From an uncultured Myxococcales bacterium (lineage in GTDB: Bacteria > Myxococcota > Myxococcia > Myxococcales > Myxococcaceae): a stretch of 64,000 nt of DNA. Where the stretch lies: assembly GCA_937980205.1 (NCBI GenBank), contig CALJKW010000029.1, positions 62,001 to 126,000 of the forward strand, in the 5' to 3' direction. Below, one piece after another: positions 19,888 to 28,242 of the stretch; the first letter of the stretch is position 1; each line of letters opens with the position of its first letter. The position numbers and the translations under genes were made by a program. The notes beneath the pieces were generated by a model, which was not told the DNA's origin, ran no database searches, and saw only the letters and a list, made by a program, of their open reading frames with translations.

Positions 19888-20871
19888 ATGCGGTGGCTGT
19901 CGGCCGTGCTCTTGCTCGTCGCCTGCGCGCCCGTGCGCGTGCCGTTCGACGCCCCCGAGCTGTACCGCGTCGGCCGCTTCGAGCCCGACGGGCGCTTCGT
20001 GTGGTCCGCCACGCGCTTCTCCCTTCGCTTCGACGGCAGCGGGAAGGTGAGGGCGGTGTTTCGCCAGCTGACGAACCCGGCCTCGGACGAGGGCCCCGCC
20101 CAGCCGCTGCGCATGCGCTTCGTGCTCGACGGCGCGCCGAAGGACGTCTTCGCCGACGAGCGCGGGCTCATCGAGTTCGAGGCCGTCGCGCCCCCGGGCC
20201 GACATCGCTTCACGATGCTGCGCCAGAGCGAGGCCCTCATCGGCGAGGCCCGGCTCGTCGAGCTCGAGCTGCCGCCCGGCGCGAAGCTCGAGCCGTGGCA
20301 GCCGCAGCGCCTGTTCGAGTTCGTCGGAGACTCCATCACCGTCGGCTTCGGCGACGAGGGGAAAGATCCGTGTCCCTTCTCGTCGAAGACGCAGGCCATC
20401 ACCGCCGCGTGGCCCTGGCTGGTCGGTGAGGCGCTCGGCGCCGACATCCGCGTCGTCGGCTGGTCCGGGCGCGGCGTCATCCGCAACTGGCGCGACCGCG
20501 AGGGACCGACGGTGCCCGACCTCTGGGCGCCCGCGGAGCCCAGGCCCGACGCGGTGTTCATCGCGCTCGGCGCGAATGACTGGTGGAACGGAGACCCGGG
20601 CCCGAAGTTCCTGGCGGCCTACCTCTCGTTCGTCGAGCGCGTGCAGCGCGCGTATCCGGGAGTGCCGATCGTTTCGGTGACGACGGGTCCGAGGGCGCAG
20701 GTGCTGCGGACGGCTGCTGCTCTACAGCTCATCGAGGTCGGCGAGATCCCCGGAGGCGGCTGCGTCGGTCATCCCGACTCGCAGGCGCAGCGGCGGCTCG
20801 CCGACGACGTCATCGCGAAGCTCTGCGCCGACGCGAAAGGCGGCTCCTGCCGCGGGGCTTCGGCACCGTAG
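19888..20871 (+). CDS. Lipoprotein SGNH/GDSL esterase, CE2-like
   Basis: A 327-residue secreted hydrolase. The N-terminus MRWLSAVLLLVACAP is a lipoprotein signal with Cys near residue 13. Residues about 25-140 form a beta-rich N-terminal domain. The SGNH hydrolase domain follows: FVGDSITVGFG (catalytic Ser), SGRG (oxyanion Gly), ALGANDWWNG (Asn) and GHPDSQAQRRLADDV (catalytic His). Domain order and motifs resemble CE2 acetylxylan esterases, so deacetylation of polysaccharide outside the cell is likely. Substrate unproven. Confidence 0.9.
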   Translation: MRWLSAVLLLVACAPVRVPFDAPELYRVGRFEPDGRFVWSATRFSLRFDGSGKVRAVFRQLTNPASDEGPAQPLRMRFVLDGAPKDVFADERGLIEFEAVAPPGRHRFTMLRQSEALIGEARLVELELPPGAKLEPWQPQRLFEFVGDSITVGFGDEGKDPCPFSSKTQAITAAWPWLVGEALGADIRVVGWSGRGVIRNWRDREGPTVPDLWAPAEPRPDAVFIALGANDWWNGDPGPKFLAAYLSFVERVQRAYPGVPIVSVTTGPRAQVLRTAAALQLIEVGEIPGGGCVGHPDSQAQRRLADDVIAKLCADAKGGSCRGASAP

Positions 20872-21081
20872 CCGTCCACGCCGGCGTCGGCGTCCGCGTC
20901 AGGACGCGGGAGATCATGGCCTGAAGTACGATCTTGACCAGTCGCATGGTGTGGGATGGTGCATCGGTCGTGCCCGTACGACGCGACGCGGTGATGCGGT
21001 CTCGCAGGCCCTGAACCTGGGGCACGCGGCGACCTTTGGGCCACCGCGCACCAGTCCGTTACCGGTGGGAAGCACCGCACG

Positions 21082-21294
21082 TCATGGAGCCGTCATCGGC
21101 CGCATGTTGGCCGGCAGGCCCGTGTCGCCGCCCTCGGCGCCGTTGCCGCCGGTGCCGCCGCCGAAGCTGCCCGGGTTGCCGGGGCCGTCGTTCTGCGCGG
21201 TGACGTCGAGCAGCCCGCCGGAGTCGTCGCCGTCCTCCGGGCCCGCGCCGCACGTCAAGAGCCACGCTGCCGCGATGATCAGCAGCGCTCTCAC
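21082..21294 (-). CDS. Small putative lipoprotein, Gly/Asn-rich
   Basis: A 70-residue product starting at GTG: VRALLIIAAAWLLTCGAG is a lipoprotein signal with Cys at about residue 15. An acidic stretch (PEDGDD) and a Gly/Asn-rich low-complexity tail follow. The GTG overlaps the stop of the upstream lipoprotein gene as GTGA, which supports it as a real coupled gene despite its size. Function unknown. Confidence 0.6.
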   Translation of the reverse strand: MRALLIIAAAWLLTCGAGPEDGDDSGGLLDVTAQNDGPGNPGSFGGGTGGNGAEGGDTGLPANMRPMTAP

Positions 21295-21707
21295 GGCGCG
21301 ACTCCCAGGTCGATGGCGATCGCGCGGTCGGGCAGCTCGATCGTGAGCTCGCGCGCACCCGCGGGGATCGCGACGGCGTCGAACGCGAGGCCGCGATCGA
21401 AGATGACGACGCTGTCGCTTTCGAGCTCGAACGACCACCGGCCGTCAGCGGTCGACAGCAGGCCCGAGCTGCTCGAGCCGCCACCGCCACCGCCCGAGTC
21501 TCCGCCGCTGCCGAAGCCGCCCCCGCCCGAGTCTCCGCCGAAGCCGTTCGAGCCCGAGCTGCTCGTGCTGTCGTTGAAGGCGCCGCCCGCGCCCTGGCCG
21601 CCGTTCTGGCCGTAGTAGTCGCTGTTGCGGCGCTGCGGTTCGCCGTTGCCGCAGGCGGCGAGCAGCGCCGCGGCGGTCAGCGCGATCAGCGCGATCAGGG
21701 GCTTCAT
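21291..21707 (-). CDS. Putative lipoprotein with Gly/Ser-rich linker and small beta domain
   Basis: A 138-residue product: lipoprotein signal MKPLIALIALTAAALLAACGN (Cys near 19), then a Gly/Ser-rich linker (about 30-85), then a C-terminal domain with WSFELESDSVVIFDRGLAFDAV and LTIELPDRAIAIDLG. The family is not recognised. It is coupled (GTGA) to the following small lipoprotein gene. The upstream region 21708-21858 holds no other gene that I can support. Confidence 0.7.
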   Translation of the reverse strand: MKPLIALIALTAAALLAACGNGEPQRRNSDYYGQNGGQGAGGAFNDSTSSSGSNGFGGDSGGGGFGSGGDSGGGGGGSSSSGLLSTADGRWSFELESDSVVIFDRGLAFDAVAIPAGARELTIELPDRAIAIDLGVAP

Positions 21708-21858
21708 CGTGCGTCCTCCAGGTCGTAGGCGGCGAGCTCCGATCGGGGCACGGCGCGGCACCCTCGCCGCGAGCGCAGACAGAGTCTCGAGTCGCATTGC
21801 GACCACCTGGGACTGCAGGGCCTGTGCCCTCACGCAACGACGGGACGATGGCGGGGCG

Positions 21859-23277
21859 TCAGTGGGGCGCTGCGCGACGCCGCCGGGCCAGCAGCGCCAC
21901 GAGCGCCACGACGATGAGCCCTTCGGCGCCGCTGCAGCCGCAGCCCTTCGGCGGGTCGACGGGGTCGACTCCCGCGTCCGCGGTGGCGCCGGCGTCGGGC
22001 GGCTGCGCGCCTGCGTCCGGCGGTGAAGAGCCCGCGTCCGGCGTGCCGGCATCGATGCCGAGGAGTCGCTGCAGCGCGGCCTTCGGGTTCACGATGCCGT
22101 AGCCGTAGTAGCGGTCGTGGCCGTTCTGATCCGGCACCGCGAACGGAGCCGGCCGCACCGTCTTGACGATCGCCTCGCGGACCTCGCTCGCGCTGGCGTC
22201 GGGCTTGGCGGCGAAGAGCAGGCCGGCGACTCCGGCGACGACGGGGCACGCGGCCGACGTGCCGCCGAAGAGCTGGGTGTAGTCGGTCGGGTTCTCGCCG
22301 GCGTCTCCGACGGGGTCGAGCGTGTTCGAGCCGGTCGGCGCGGTGAGGTCGACCTCGGCGCCGTAATTCGAGAACGAGGCGGCCTCGTCGAAGTTGTTGA
22401 TGGCGCCGACGGTGAGCACCTCGGGCAGCGAGTAGAGCTCGCCGGGCTGCAGCTGGCGGTTCTCGTTGCCCGCCGCGAACACGACGAGCGCGCCTTTGCC
22501 GCCGTGGCCATCGCGCGAGACGTCTTCGATCGCCATCTTCAGCGAGGTCGGCACCGGGATGCTGGTGGTGAAGCCCCAGCTGTTCGAGACGACCGCGATG
22601 TCGGGGTGCTGCAGCGCGAAGCGCATCGCCTCGACGTCGGCGGAGATCGGGACGGGCGTGGTCTTGTCGAGCATGCGCACGCAGCGGACCATGCACTCGG
22701 GGCAGACGCCGGCGATGCCGAGGTTGTTGTTGCCGACCGCGCCCACGATGCCGGCGCAGGCGGTGCCGTGGCCCGAGCCGTTGCCGGTCTCGGTGACGGA
22801 GGGATCATCGTCCTGATCGACGACGTCGCGGCCCTGCAGGATGTGCGGCGCGAGATCGGGGTGGCTCATGTCGCAGCCGTTGTCGATCACCTGGATGGTG
22901 ACGCTCGAGGAGCCGCTGCTGAGCGCCCACGCGCCCTCGATGCCGATCTTCTTGAGGTACCACTGGTCGGAATACCGCGGGTCGTTCGGAGGAATGGGGA
23001 TCGACGTCCGCGTGCGCTGCACCAGCAGGTCGGCTTCGGCGAACGTGACGCCCGGCCGGCGGGCGAGCTCGCGCGCGAGATCGGCTCCGTCGCGGAAGCC
23101 GAGCGCGTCGGTGACGAGCCACATGCGGCGCGTGGGGAAGATCTCGCGCACCGGGGCGACGCGGGCTTCGTGCATGACGAGCACCGGGTCGGCGTCGGGC
23201 TCGAAGGCCACGATGGCGTGGGGACCCACCGCCACCGGATTGACAGCGAGGATCAGAGCCAATAGCACCGCCGGCAT
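21859..23277 (-). CDS. Secreted subtilisin-family (S8) serine protease with MYXO-CTERM-type tail
   Basis: A 472-residue protease: signal peptide (MPAVLLALILAVNPVAVG), a propeptide-like region (about 20-100), then the S8 catalytic domain. The triad is Asp in VIDNGCDMSHPDL (near 133), His in GHGTACAGIVG (near 170) and Ser in GGTSAACPVVAGVAG (near 339). The oxyanion Asn is in FAAGNEN. A Pro/Asp/Ala-rich spacer is followed by GCGCSGAEG, a hydrophobic stretch and RRRR, the MYXO-CTERM surface-sorting layout. Its start codon overlaps the start of the divergent HmuY-like gene. Likely a surface protease. Confidence 0.94.
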   Translation of the reverse strand: MPAVLLALILAVNPVAVGPHAIVAFEPDADPVLVMHEARVAPVREIFPTRRMWLVTDALGFRDGADLARELARRPGVTFAEADLLVQRTRTSIPIPPNDPRYSDQWYLKKIGIEGAWALSSGSSSVTIQVIDNGCDMSHPDLAPHILQGRDVVDQDDDPSVTETGNGSGHGTACAGIVGAVGNNNLGIAGVCPECMVRCVRMLDKTTPVPISADVEAMRFALQHPDIAVVSNSWGFTTSIPVPTSLKMAIEDVSRDGHGGKGALVVFAAGNENRQLQPGELYSLPEVLTVGAINNFDEAASFSNYGAEVDLTAPTGSNTLDPVGDAGENPTDYTQLFGGTSAACPVVAGVAGLLFAAKPDASASEVREAIVKTVRPAPFAVPDQNGHDRYYGYGIVNPKAALQRLLGIDAGTPDAGSSPPDAGAQPPDAGATADAGVDPVDPPKGCGCSGAEGLIVVALVALLARRRRAAPH

Positions 23278-24241
23278 GAGACGGTATCCGCTGCTGCTCG
23301 TCAACGTCGCTGCGCTGCTGCTCACCGCCTGCAGCAACCGCACGTGCGGGCCCACGAACTGCGTCGGAGGCTGCTGCACCGCGATGGGCGAGTGCGTCGA
23401 GGGCACCGCGCTGCAGTGCGGCATCGGCGGCACCGCCTGCACCCAGTGCGCCGCGGGCGAGATCTGCGGCGCCGGCACGTGCGTGAAAGACGGCACGGGC
23501 GGCGGCGGCGGCTCCGCGGGAGGCATGGGCGGCGGCGGCGAGGTCGACGCCGGCCAGCCGCGCTGCACGATGCCGACGACCGTTCCGTGTCAGGACGAGT
23601 CGACGATGCAGCTCGCGCTGCGCACCGTCGTGAACACCGACGAGGTCGTCGAAGAGGGCTCGGCGCCGAACTTCAAGACGCGCATCGACGCGCGCGCCGG
23701 TGGCCTCAACCCGCAGAGCAGCTACCAGTACCTGCGCTTCACGCCGACGGGCATGCAGAAGGTGATGATCGACGACGACACCGCGTTCACGTCGATGGAC
23801 TGGGAGATCGCGTTCCGCCGCTACGTCATCCGCGTCAACGCCGGAGTCTCCGGCCCCGGCTGCACCGCGGTCGCGCGCACCGCTCCGAACACGGACTTCG
23901 ACGCGCTGGCGCAGGCGCCCGCCGGCCTCTCGTGGCGCACCGAGGAGTACTTCACGACGCCGGGCTGCAGCTTCGTGCCGGATCCGAGCGGTCTGCCCGG
24001 CGGCCCGGGCACCGCGCTCTCGAGCTACTGGACCTACCAGCAGTGCGTGCAGGTGACGAACAACGTCTACGTCATCCACACGCGCAACGGCCAGTACGTG
24101 AAGTTCCAGGTGCTGTCCTATTACGACCCTGGCGCGCAGATGATCTGCAACGCCACGGGCAGTACGCAGGGGCACCCGGGAGATCCGATGTCTGCGGTCC
24201 TGAGAGTGCGGTGGGGGTTCATTGCTCCGCCGCCTCCGTGA
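23276..24241 (+). CDS. HmuY-like lipoprotein with Cys-rich N-terminal segment
   Basis: A 321-residue lipoprotein (signal MRRYPLLLVNVAALLLTAC). A Cys-rich segment (about 20-70; CGPTNCVGGCC, CTQCAAGEICGAGTC) and a Gly-rich linker come next. The C-terminal domain (about 110-320) is HmuY-like: SMDWEIAFRRYVIRVNAG and VYVIHTRNGQYVKFQVLSYY are the recognisable family patterns. HmuY proteins capture haem at the cell surface and pass it to a TonB-dependent receptor. It heads an operon with a protease, a TonB receptor and a second HmuY-like protein, which supports the call. Confidence 0.83.
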   Translation: MRRYPLLLVNVAALLLTACSNRTCGPTNCVGGCCTAMGECVEGTALQCGIGGTACTQCAAGEICGAGTCVKDGTGGGGGSAGGMGGGGEVDAGQPRCTMPTTVPCQDESTMQLALRTVVNTDEVVEEGSAPNFKTRIDARAGGLNPQSSYQYLRFTPTGMQKVMIDDDTAFTSMDWEIAFRRYVIRVNAGVSGPGCTAVARTAPNTDFDALAQAPAGLSWRTEEYFTTPGCSFVPDPSGLPGGPGTALSSYWTYQQCVQVTNNVYVIHTRNGQYVKFQVLSYYDPGAQMICNATGSTQGHPGDPMSAVLRVRWGFIAPPPP

Positions 24242-25733
24242 CATCGCCGTCGCCGTCGCCGTCGCCGTCGCCTCGCTGAGCGGCTGCGAGGCCTTCGTCG
24301 ACGGCACCGAGCCTCGGCCGACGGCCTCGCGCTCCGACGAGCTGCGGCCCGACTCGCCGAACACGACCGAGCCTCCGCCGAGCTTCGCGCCCGGCGACGT
24401 GGTCGAGGACTACCTCGTGCCCGACGCCTCGGTCGCGGTGCACTTCACGCGCGCCGGCTCGCACCGCGTCCCGCCGGCCGACACCAACGACAGCGGCATC
24501 CCCGACTTCGTCGAGAGCGTCGGCGCCACCTACGCCGCCGTGCTCGATCGCTACGAGGCGCTGGGCTTCCGGCGCCCGCCCGACGACGCGCTCATCCCCG
24601 GCGACAACGGCGGCGACGCGCGGTTCGACGTGTACCTGGTCAACTTCGGCACCAGCGCCGACGGCGCGTACCGCAAGGAGTGCCTCGCCTCCGACCCGAT
24701 TCGCTGCACCGGCTACATGGTGCAGGAGAACGACTTCGCAGGCTTCGGCTACCCGACGGTGCTCGACGGCATCGTCACCGTCTCGAGCCACGAGTACTTC
24801 CACGCCGTGCAGGCGGGGTACAGCTCGGTGCAGGGCGTCAACATCACCGAAGGCACGGCGGTCTGGGCGTCGGAGCAGTTCCGCCCGGCGCTCAACGACC
24901 TCGAGGGCTTCGCGAACGCGTACCTGATGCAGCCCGAGCGCTCGCTCGACCAGGAGCCCGCGGGCCCGGTCGACAGCTACGCCTACGGCCTGGCGCTGTT
25001 CTTCGAGTGCCTCACCGCGCAGCGCGGGCAGGACGCGGTGAAAGATCTCTGGGAGCGCATCGACGGCGGCGCCGGCTGGCTCGGCACGCTCGAGCGCAAC
25101 GTCGCCGAGGACGGCGGCTCGATCGCCACCATCCTCGAGCGCTGCGCCGACTACAACCTGTTCACCGGCGGCCGCGCCCGCGCCGGCTACGGCCACGCGC
25201 GCGCCGAGCGGCTCGGGCTCGCGATGGTGACTCCGTCGTCGGGCTCGCTGAGCGTGCCGCGCGCGCGCATGTTCCGCGCCTCGACCCGGTACTACCAGGC
25301 GACGGGGCTGCCCTCGGACGCCGTGCTGTGGTGGAGGCCGGCCGACGACGCGCCCGACGGCGGCGTGGCCTCGATCCGCGTCCGCTTCACGCCCGGAGAG
25401 CCGCAGCAGCTTCAGGCCGTGATGCCCGACACCGTCGTGCCGGTGAGCGCGACGTCGGCCTTCGTCCTCATCTCGAACGTCGCCACGAGCGGGCCGAGCG
25501 TGCCGGTGCAGGTGTGCGTCGGGGCTCCGTCGTTCGTGCAGGGCTGCAGGCCGGTGCCCGATGCCGGCGTGCCCGATGCGGGGCTGATGGTCGAAGAGGA
25601 CGCCGGCGTCGTGACGGACGGCGGCGTCGAGCCTCCTCCTCCGCCGGGCAGCTGTGGCTGCGGCACGGGCGGCGCGCCGCTGCTGCTGGCGCTCGGGCTC
25701 ATGCTCGTGCGCCGGTCGAGGCTGCGGGCGTGA
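24222..25733 (+). CDS. Secreted HExxH metalloprotease (MXAN_6640-like) with MYXO-CTERM tail
   Basis: A 503-residue secreted protein. A TTG start at 24222 is the only in-frame start before the signal sequence, whose hydrophobic core is encoded by GCCGTC hexamers (AVAVAVA) and ends at SGC. The zinc-protease motif HEYFH lies near residues 189-193 (VSSHEYFHAVQAGY), with a downstream EGTAVWASEQF likely carrying the third ligand. The C-terminus has Asp/Ala/Pro repeats, then GSCGCGTGGAP, a hydrophobic segment and RRSR, the MYXO-CTERM layout. It overlaps the upstream HmuY-like gene by 20 bases and is coupled (GTGA) to the TonB receptor, so a role in releasing haem from host or prey proteins is inferred. 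Confidence 0.85.
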   Translation: MLRRLRDIAVAVAVAVASLSGCEAFVDGTEPRPTASRSDELRPDSPNTTEPPPSFAPGDVVEDYLVPDASVAVHFTRAGSHRVPPADTNDSGIPDFVESVGATYAAVLDRYEALGFRRPPDDALIPGDNGGDARFDVYLVNFGTSADGAYRKECLASDPIRCTGYMVQENDFAGFGYPTVLDGIVTVSSHEYFHAVQAGYSSVQGVNITEGTAVWASEQFRPALNDLEGFANAYLMQPERSLDQEPAGPVDSYAYGLALFFECLTAQRGQDAVKDLWERIDGGAGWLGTLERNVAEDGGSIATILERCADYNLFTGGRARAGYGHARAERLGLAMVTPSSGSLSVPRARMFRASTRYYQATGLPSDAVLWWRPADDAPDGGVASIRVRFTPGEPQQLQAVMPDTVVPVSATSAFVLISNVATSGPSVPVQVCVGAPSFVQGCRPVPDAGVPDAGLMVEEDAGVVTDGGVEPPPPPGSCGCGTGGAPLLLALGLMLVRRSRLRA

Positions 25734-27613
25734 GGTTCGCCGTCGTGCTGCTCGTGGCGTTGCCAGCCGCGGCGCAGGACGCCGGAACGCTCAAGACGCC
25801 CACCTCCGAGCCGCCGGGGCTCACCACGGTCGTCACCGGCGGCCGGCTCCCGCAGCAGCTCAAAGACTCCACCGTCGCCGTCGAGGTCATCTCGCGGCGG
25901 CAGATCCAGGAGTCCGGCGCTCGCGACGTGAGCGAGATCCTCCAGGGGCGGCCCGGCATCGAGGTGCTCCCCAACGTCGGCCAGGCGGGCGTGCGCATGG
26001 GCGGCCTGGGCCCGGCCTACAACCTGATCATGGTCGACGGGCAGCGCGTCTCCGGCCGCATCAACGGCGGAGTCGACCTGCGCCGCATCAGCATCGAGAA
26101 CATCGAGCAGATCGAGATCGTGAAGGGTCCGTCGTCGGTGCTGTGGGGTGCCGACGCGCTGGCCGGCACCATCAACATCATCACGCGCAACGCGACGAAG
26201 CCGCTCGGCGGCAACGCCACCGTCAGCTACGGCACGCTCAACCAGGTCTCCGCGACCGGGGCCGCCGAGGCGAGCGGCGAGAAGTGGGGCGTCATCGTCA
26301 GCGGCGGCTACGAGCGGCGCGACGCGTACGACTACGACCGCTCGGACGCGGGCACGAACGGCAGCTCGTTCGACCAGGGGCAGGGCGCGGTGAAGGCGAC
26401 GTTCGGCGGCCGCTCGAAGGAAGACCCGCGGCTCGACGCCCGCTTCGACGTCACGCGGCGGGTGCAGCACGGCGTCGACGAAGGCGGCGAGAACCTGTTC
26501 CTCGACCGCGCGACCCGCGACAACATCTACCAGGGCCGGCTCGGCCTCCGCGTGCCGGTCGGCAACGGGCTCATCGACGTCGCGGCGTCGGCGTCGCACT
26601 TCGATCGGCGCGTCGTCGTCGACCAGCGCAACTCGACGAACCTCGACGCGGTCGAGGACACGAAGGACACGGTCGCGCAGCTCGACGCGCAGGCGAGCCA
26701 GACGCTCTTCGAGACGCACACGCTGCTCGCCGGAGGCCAGGCGCTCGTCGAGCTGTTCGACAGCCCGCGCATCGAGGGAGGCCACGGCCAGCGGGTGCGC
26801 GGCGCGGCGTTCGTGCAGGACGAGTGGACTCCGCAGCTGTCGAAGCGCCTGGCGATCGCGGGAGGCGTTCGCGTCGACTACGACTCGCTGTTCGGTTCGG
26901 CGGCGACGCCGCGGCTCGCGGTGCGGTTCGATCCCCTGCAGAACCTCAACGTGCGGCTGAGCACGGGCCTGGGCTTCCGCGCGCCGAGCTTTCAAGAGCT
27001 CTACATCGACTTCGAGAACCCCTCGGCGGGCTACCTCATCCGCGGCGATCCGAAGCTTTCGCCCGAGCGCTCGTTCGGCACGAACCTCGGCGCGCAGTGG
27101 TCGCCGGGGCGGTTCCTCTTCTCGTTGAACCTGTTCTGGAACGAGCTGTGGAACATGATCGCGATCGTCGGCGGCCCGGGCGAGTTCAGCTACGGCAACG
27201 TCGAGCGGGCGCGCTCTCGCGGCCTCGAGGTCTCTGCCGGGGCGGCGCTCATCGAGCCGCTGTCCGTCGAGGCGGGCTACACGCTCACCGACGCGCGCAA
27301 CCTGAGCACGGGGCTGCCGCTCGAGGGCCAGGCGATTCACCGCTGGTTCGGGCAGGCGCGGCTGCGGCTGCGCGAGTGGGGCCTGACCGCGACGCTGCGC
27401 TTCAGCGTCACCGGAGAGCGGCCGTTCCTCGACGACACGGGCACCGCCGTGCAGTGGGTCTCGCCATTTGGCATCCTCGACGCTCGCGTGGCGAAGACGT
27501 TCGGGAAGCACGTCGAGGTGTACGCGGCCGGTATGAACCTGGCCGCGGCCGGAGGCACCGACCTGCCGATTCCGCCGATCTCCATCATGGGCGGAGTGAC
27601 GGTGAGGGACTGA
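25730..27613 (+). CDS. TonB-dependent outer-membrane receptor (HmuR-like)
   Basis: A 627-residue receptor: signal peptide (VRFAVVLLVALPAAAQ), plug domain (about 30-160; VISRRQIQESGARDVSEILQGRPGIEV, IEQIEIVKGPSSVLWGADALAGTINIITR) and a beta-barrel to the end. GLGFRAPSFQELY and the neighbouring PSAGYLIRGDPKLSPERS match the region found in haem and siderophore receptors. The C-terminus ends ..GVTVRD without the usual terminal Phe. GTG at 25730 overlaps the protease stop (GTGA), and TGATG links it to the next HmuY-like gene. Haem is the likely ligand from context; not proven. Confidence 0.93.
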   Translation: MRFAVVLLVALPAAAQDAGTLKTPTSEPPGLTTVVTGGRLPQQLKDSTVAVEVISRRQIQESGARDVSEILQGRPGIEVLPNVGQAGVRMGGLGPAYNLIMVDGQRVSGRINGGVDLRRISIENIEQIEIVKGPSSVLWGADALAGTINIITRNATKPLGGNATVSYGTLNQVSATGAAEASGEKWGVIVSGGYERRDAYDYDRSDAGTNGSSFDQGQGAVKATFGGRSKEDPRLDARFDVTRRVQHGVDEGGENLFLDRATRDNIYQGRLGLRVPVGNGLIDVAASASHFDRRVVVDQRNSTNLDAVEDTKDTVAQLDAQASQTLFETHTLLAGGQALVELFDSPRIEGGHGQRVRGAAFVQDEWTPQLSKRLAIAGGVRVDYDSLFGSAATPRLAVRFDPLQNLNVRLSTGLGFRAPSFQELYIDFENPSAGYLIRGDPKLSPERSFGTNLGAQWSPGRFLFSLNLFWNELWNMIAIVGGPGEFSYGNVERARSRGLEVSAGAALIEPLSVEAGYTLTDARNLSTGLPLEGQAIHRWFGQARLRLREWGLTATLRFSVTGERPFLDDTGTAVQWVSPFGILDARVAKTFGKHVEVYAAGMNLAAAGGTDLPIPPISIMGGVTVRD

Positions 27614-28215
27614 TGCGGCGGCTCGTGCTCGTGCTGCTCGTGGCCGCGTGCGAGCCGGCGCTGCCGGAGGGGTGGGGCCAGCGCGATGCGGGCTTCGTCT
27701 CGGACGCGGGCGTCGATGCAGGGCGCAGGTACGTGACGTTCACTCCCGATGGAGGCGGCTGGGCCGTCACCGTCGACGCGATGGACTCGACGCGCTGGGC
27801 GTCGGTCGACCTCGACGCTCCGGCCGAGGTGCCGTTCGAGGGCGACGGCTGGGATCTCGCGTTCTCGCGCTTCCACATCCGCGCCCGCGGAGGCGCCAGC
27901 GGCGACGGCGGCGTGGCCGTCACGGCCATCTACGATGCGGGCTACGCGGCGGTGCAGCAGGCTCCGAACGGGCCGTGGCTTCAAGATCTGCCCGACGGGC
28001 CCGACGAGAACATGGACCTCGACACCGTCTTGGACAAAGCCGAGGTCTGGTACGAGTACGAGGGCGTCTTCCACTCGCTCACGCCGCGGCCCATCGTCTA
28101 CGTCGTGCGCAGCGATCGCGCGGGGTACTTCAAGCTGAAGATCGACGGGTACTACGACCGGGCGGGGACGCCGGCGTTCTTCCGCCTGCGGTTCGCGCCG
28201 GTGGCACCGCCGTAA
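27613..28215 (+). CDS. Second HmuY-like lipoprotein
   Basis: A 200-residue lipoprotein (MRRLVLVLLVAACEP). The mature part carries HmuY-like patterns: DGWDLAFSRFHIRARGGAS and IVYVVRSDRAGYFKLKIDGYYD. It is shorter than the first HmuY-like protein of the operon and lacks its Cys-rich segment, so the two probably differ in ligand or partner. It is translationally coupled to the TonB receptor and its stop codon lies inside a strong terminator hairpin. Confidence 0.8.
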   Translation: MRRLVLVLLVAACEPALPEGWGQRDAGFVSDAGVDAGRRYVTFTPDGGGWAVTVDAMDSTRWASVDLDAPAEVPFEGDGWDLAFSRFHIRARGGASGDGGVAVTAIYDAGYAAVQQAPNGPWLQDLPDGPDENMDLDTVLDKAEVWYEYEGVFHSLTPRPIVYVVRSDRAGYFKLKIDGYYDRAGTPAFFRLRFAPVAPP

Positions 28216-28242
28216 AATGGGGCCTGTCCCCATTTTTTACGG
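28210..28242. terminator. Bidirectional intrinsic terminator, GGGG-loop-CCCC with A/T tracts
   Basis: A near-perfect palindrome: CCGTAAAATGGGG pairs with CCCCATTTTTTACGG around a short loop. Both flanking stop codons (TAA of the HmuY-like gene and TAA of the minus-strand gene ending at 28237) fall inside it. The core GGGG...CCTGTCCCC recurs at 32489-32541. Confidence 0.85.

Noticed and set aside
20872..21081. Possible gene between the esterase and the small lipoprotein
   Set aside because: No frame with a signal, motif or ribosome site could be supported in this gap of about 210 bases.
28210..28242. Insertion-sequence end
   Set aside because: Palindrome with A/T tracts and both stop codons inside is better explained as a bidirectional terminator; no transposase or target duplication is seen.
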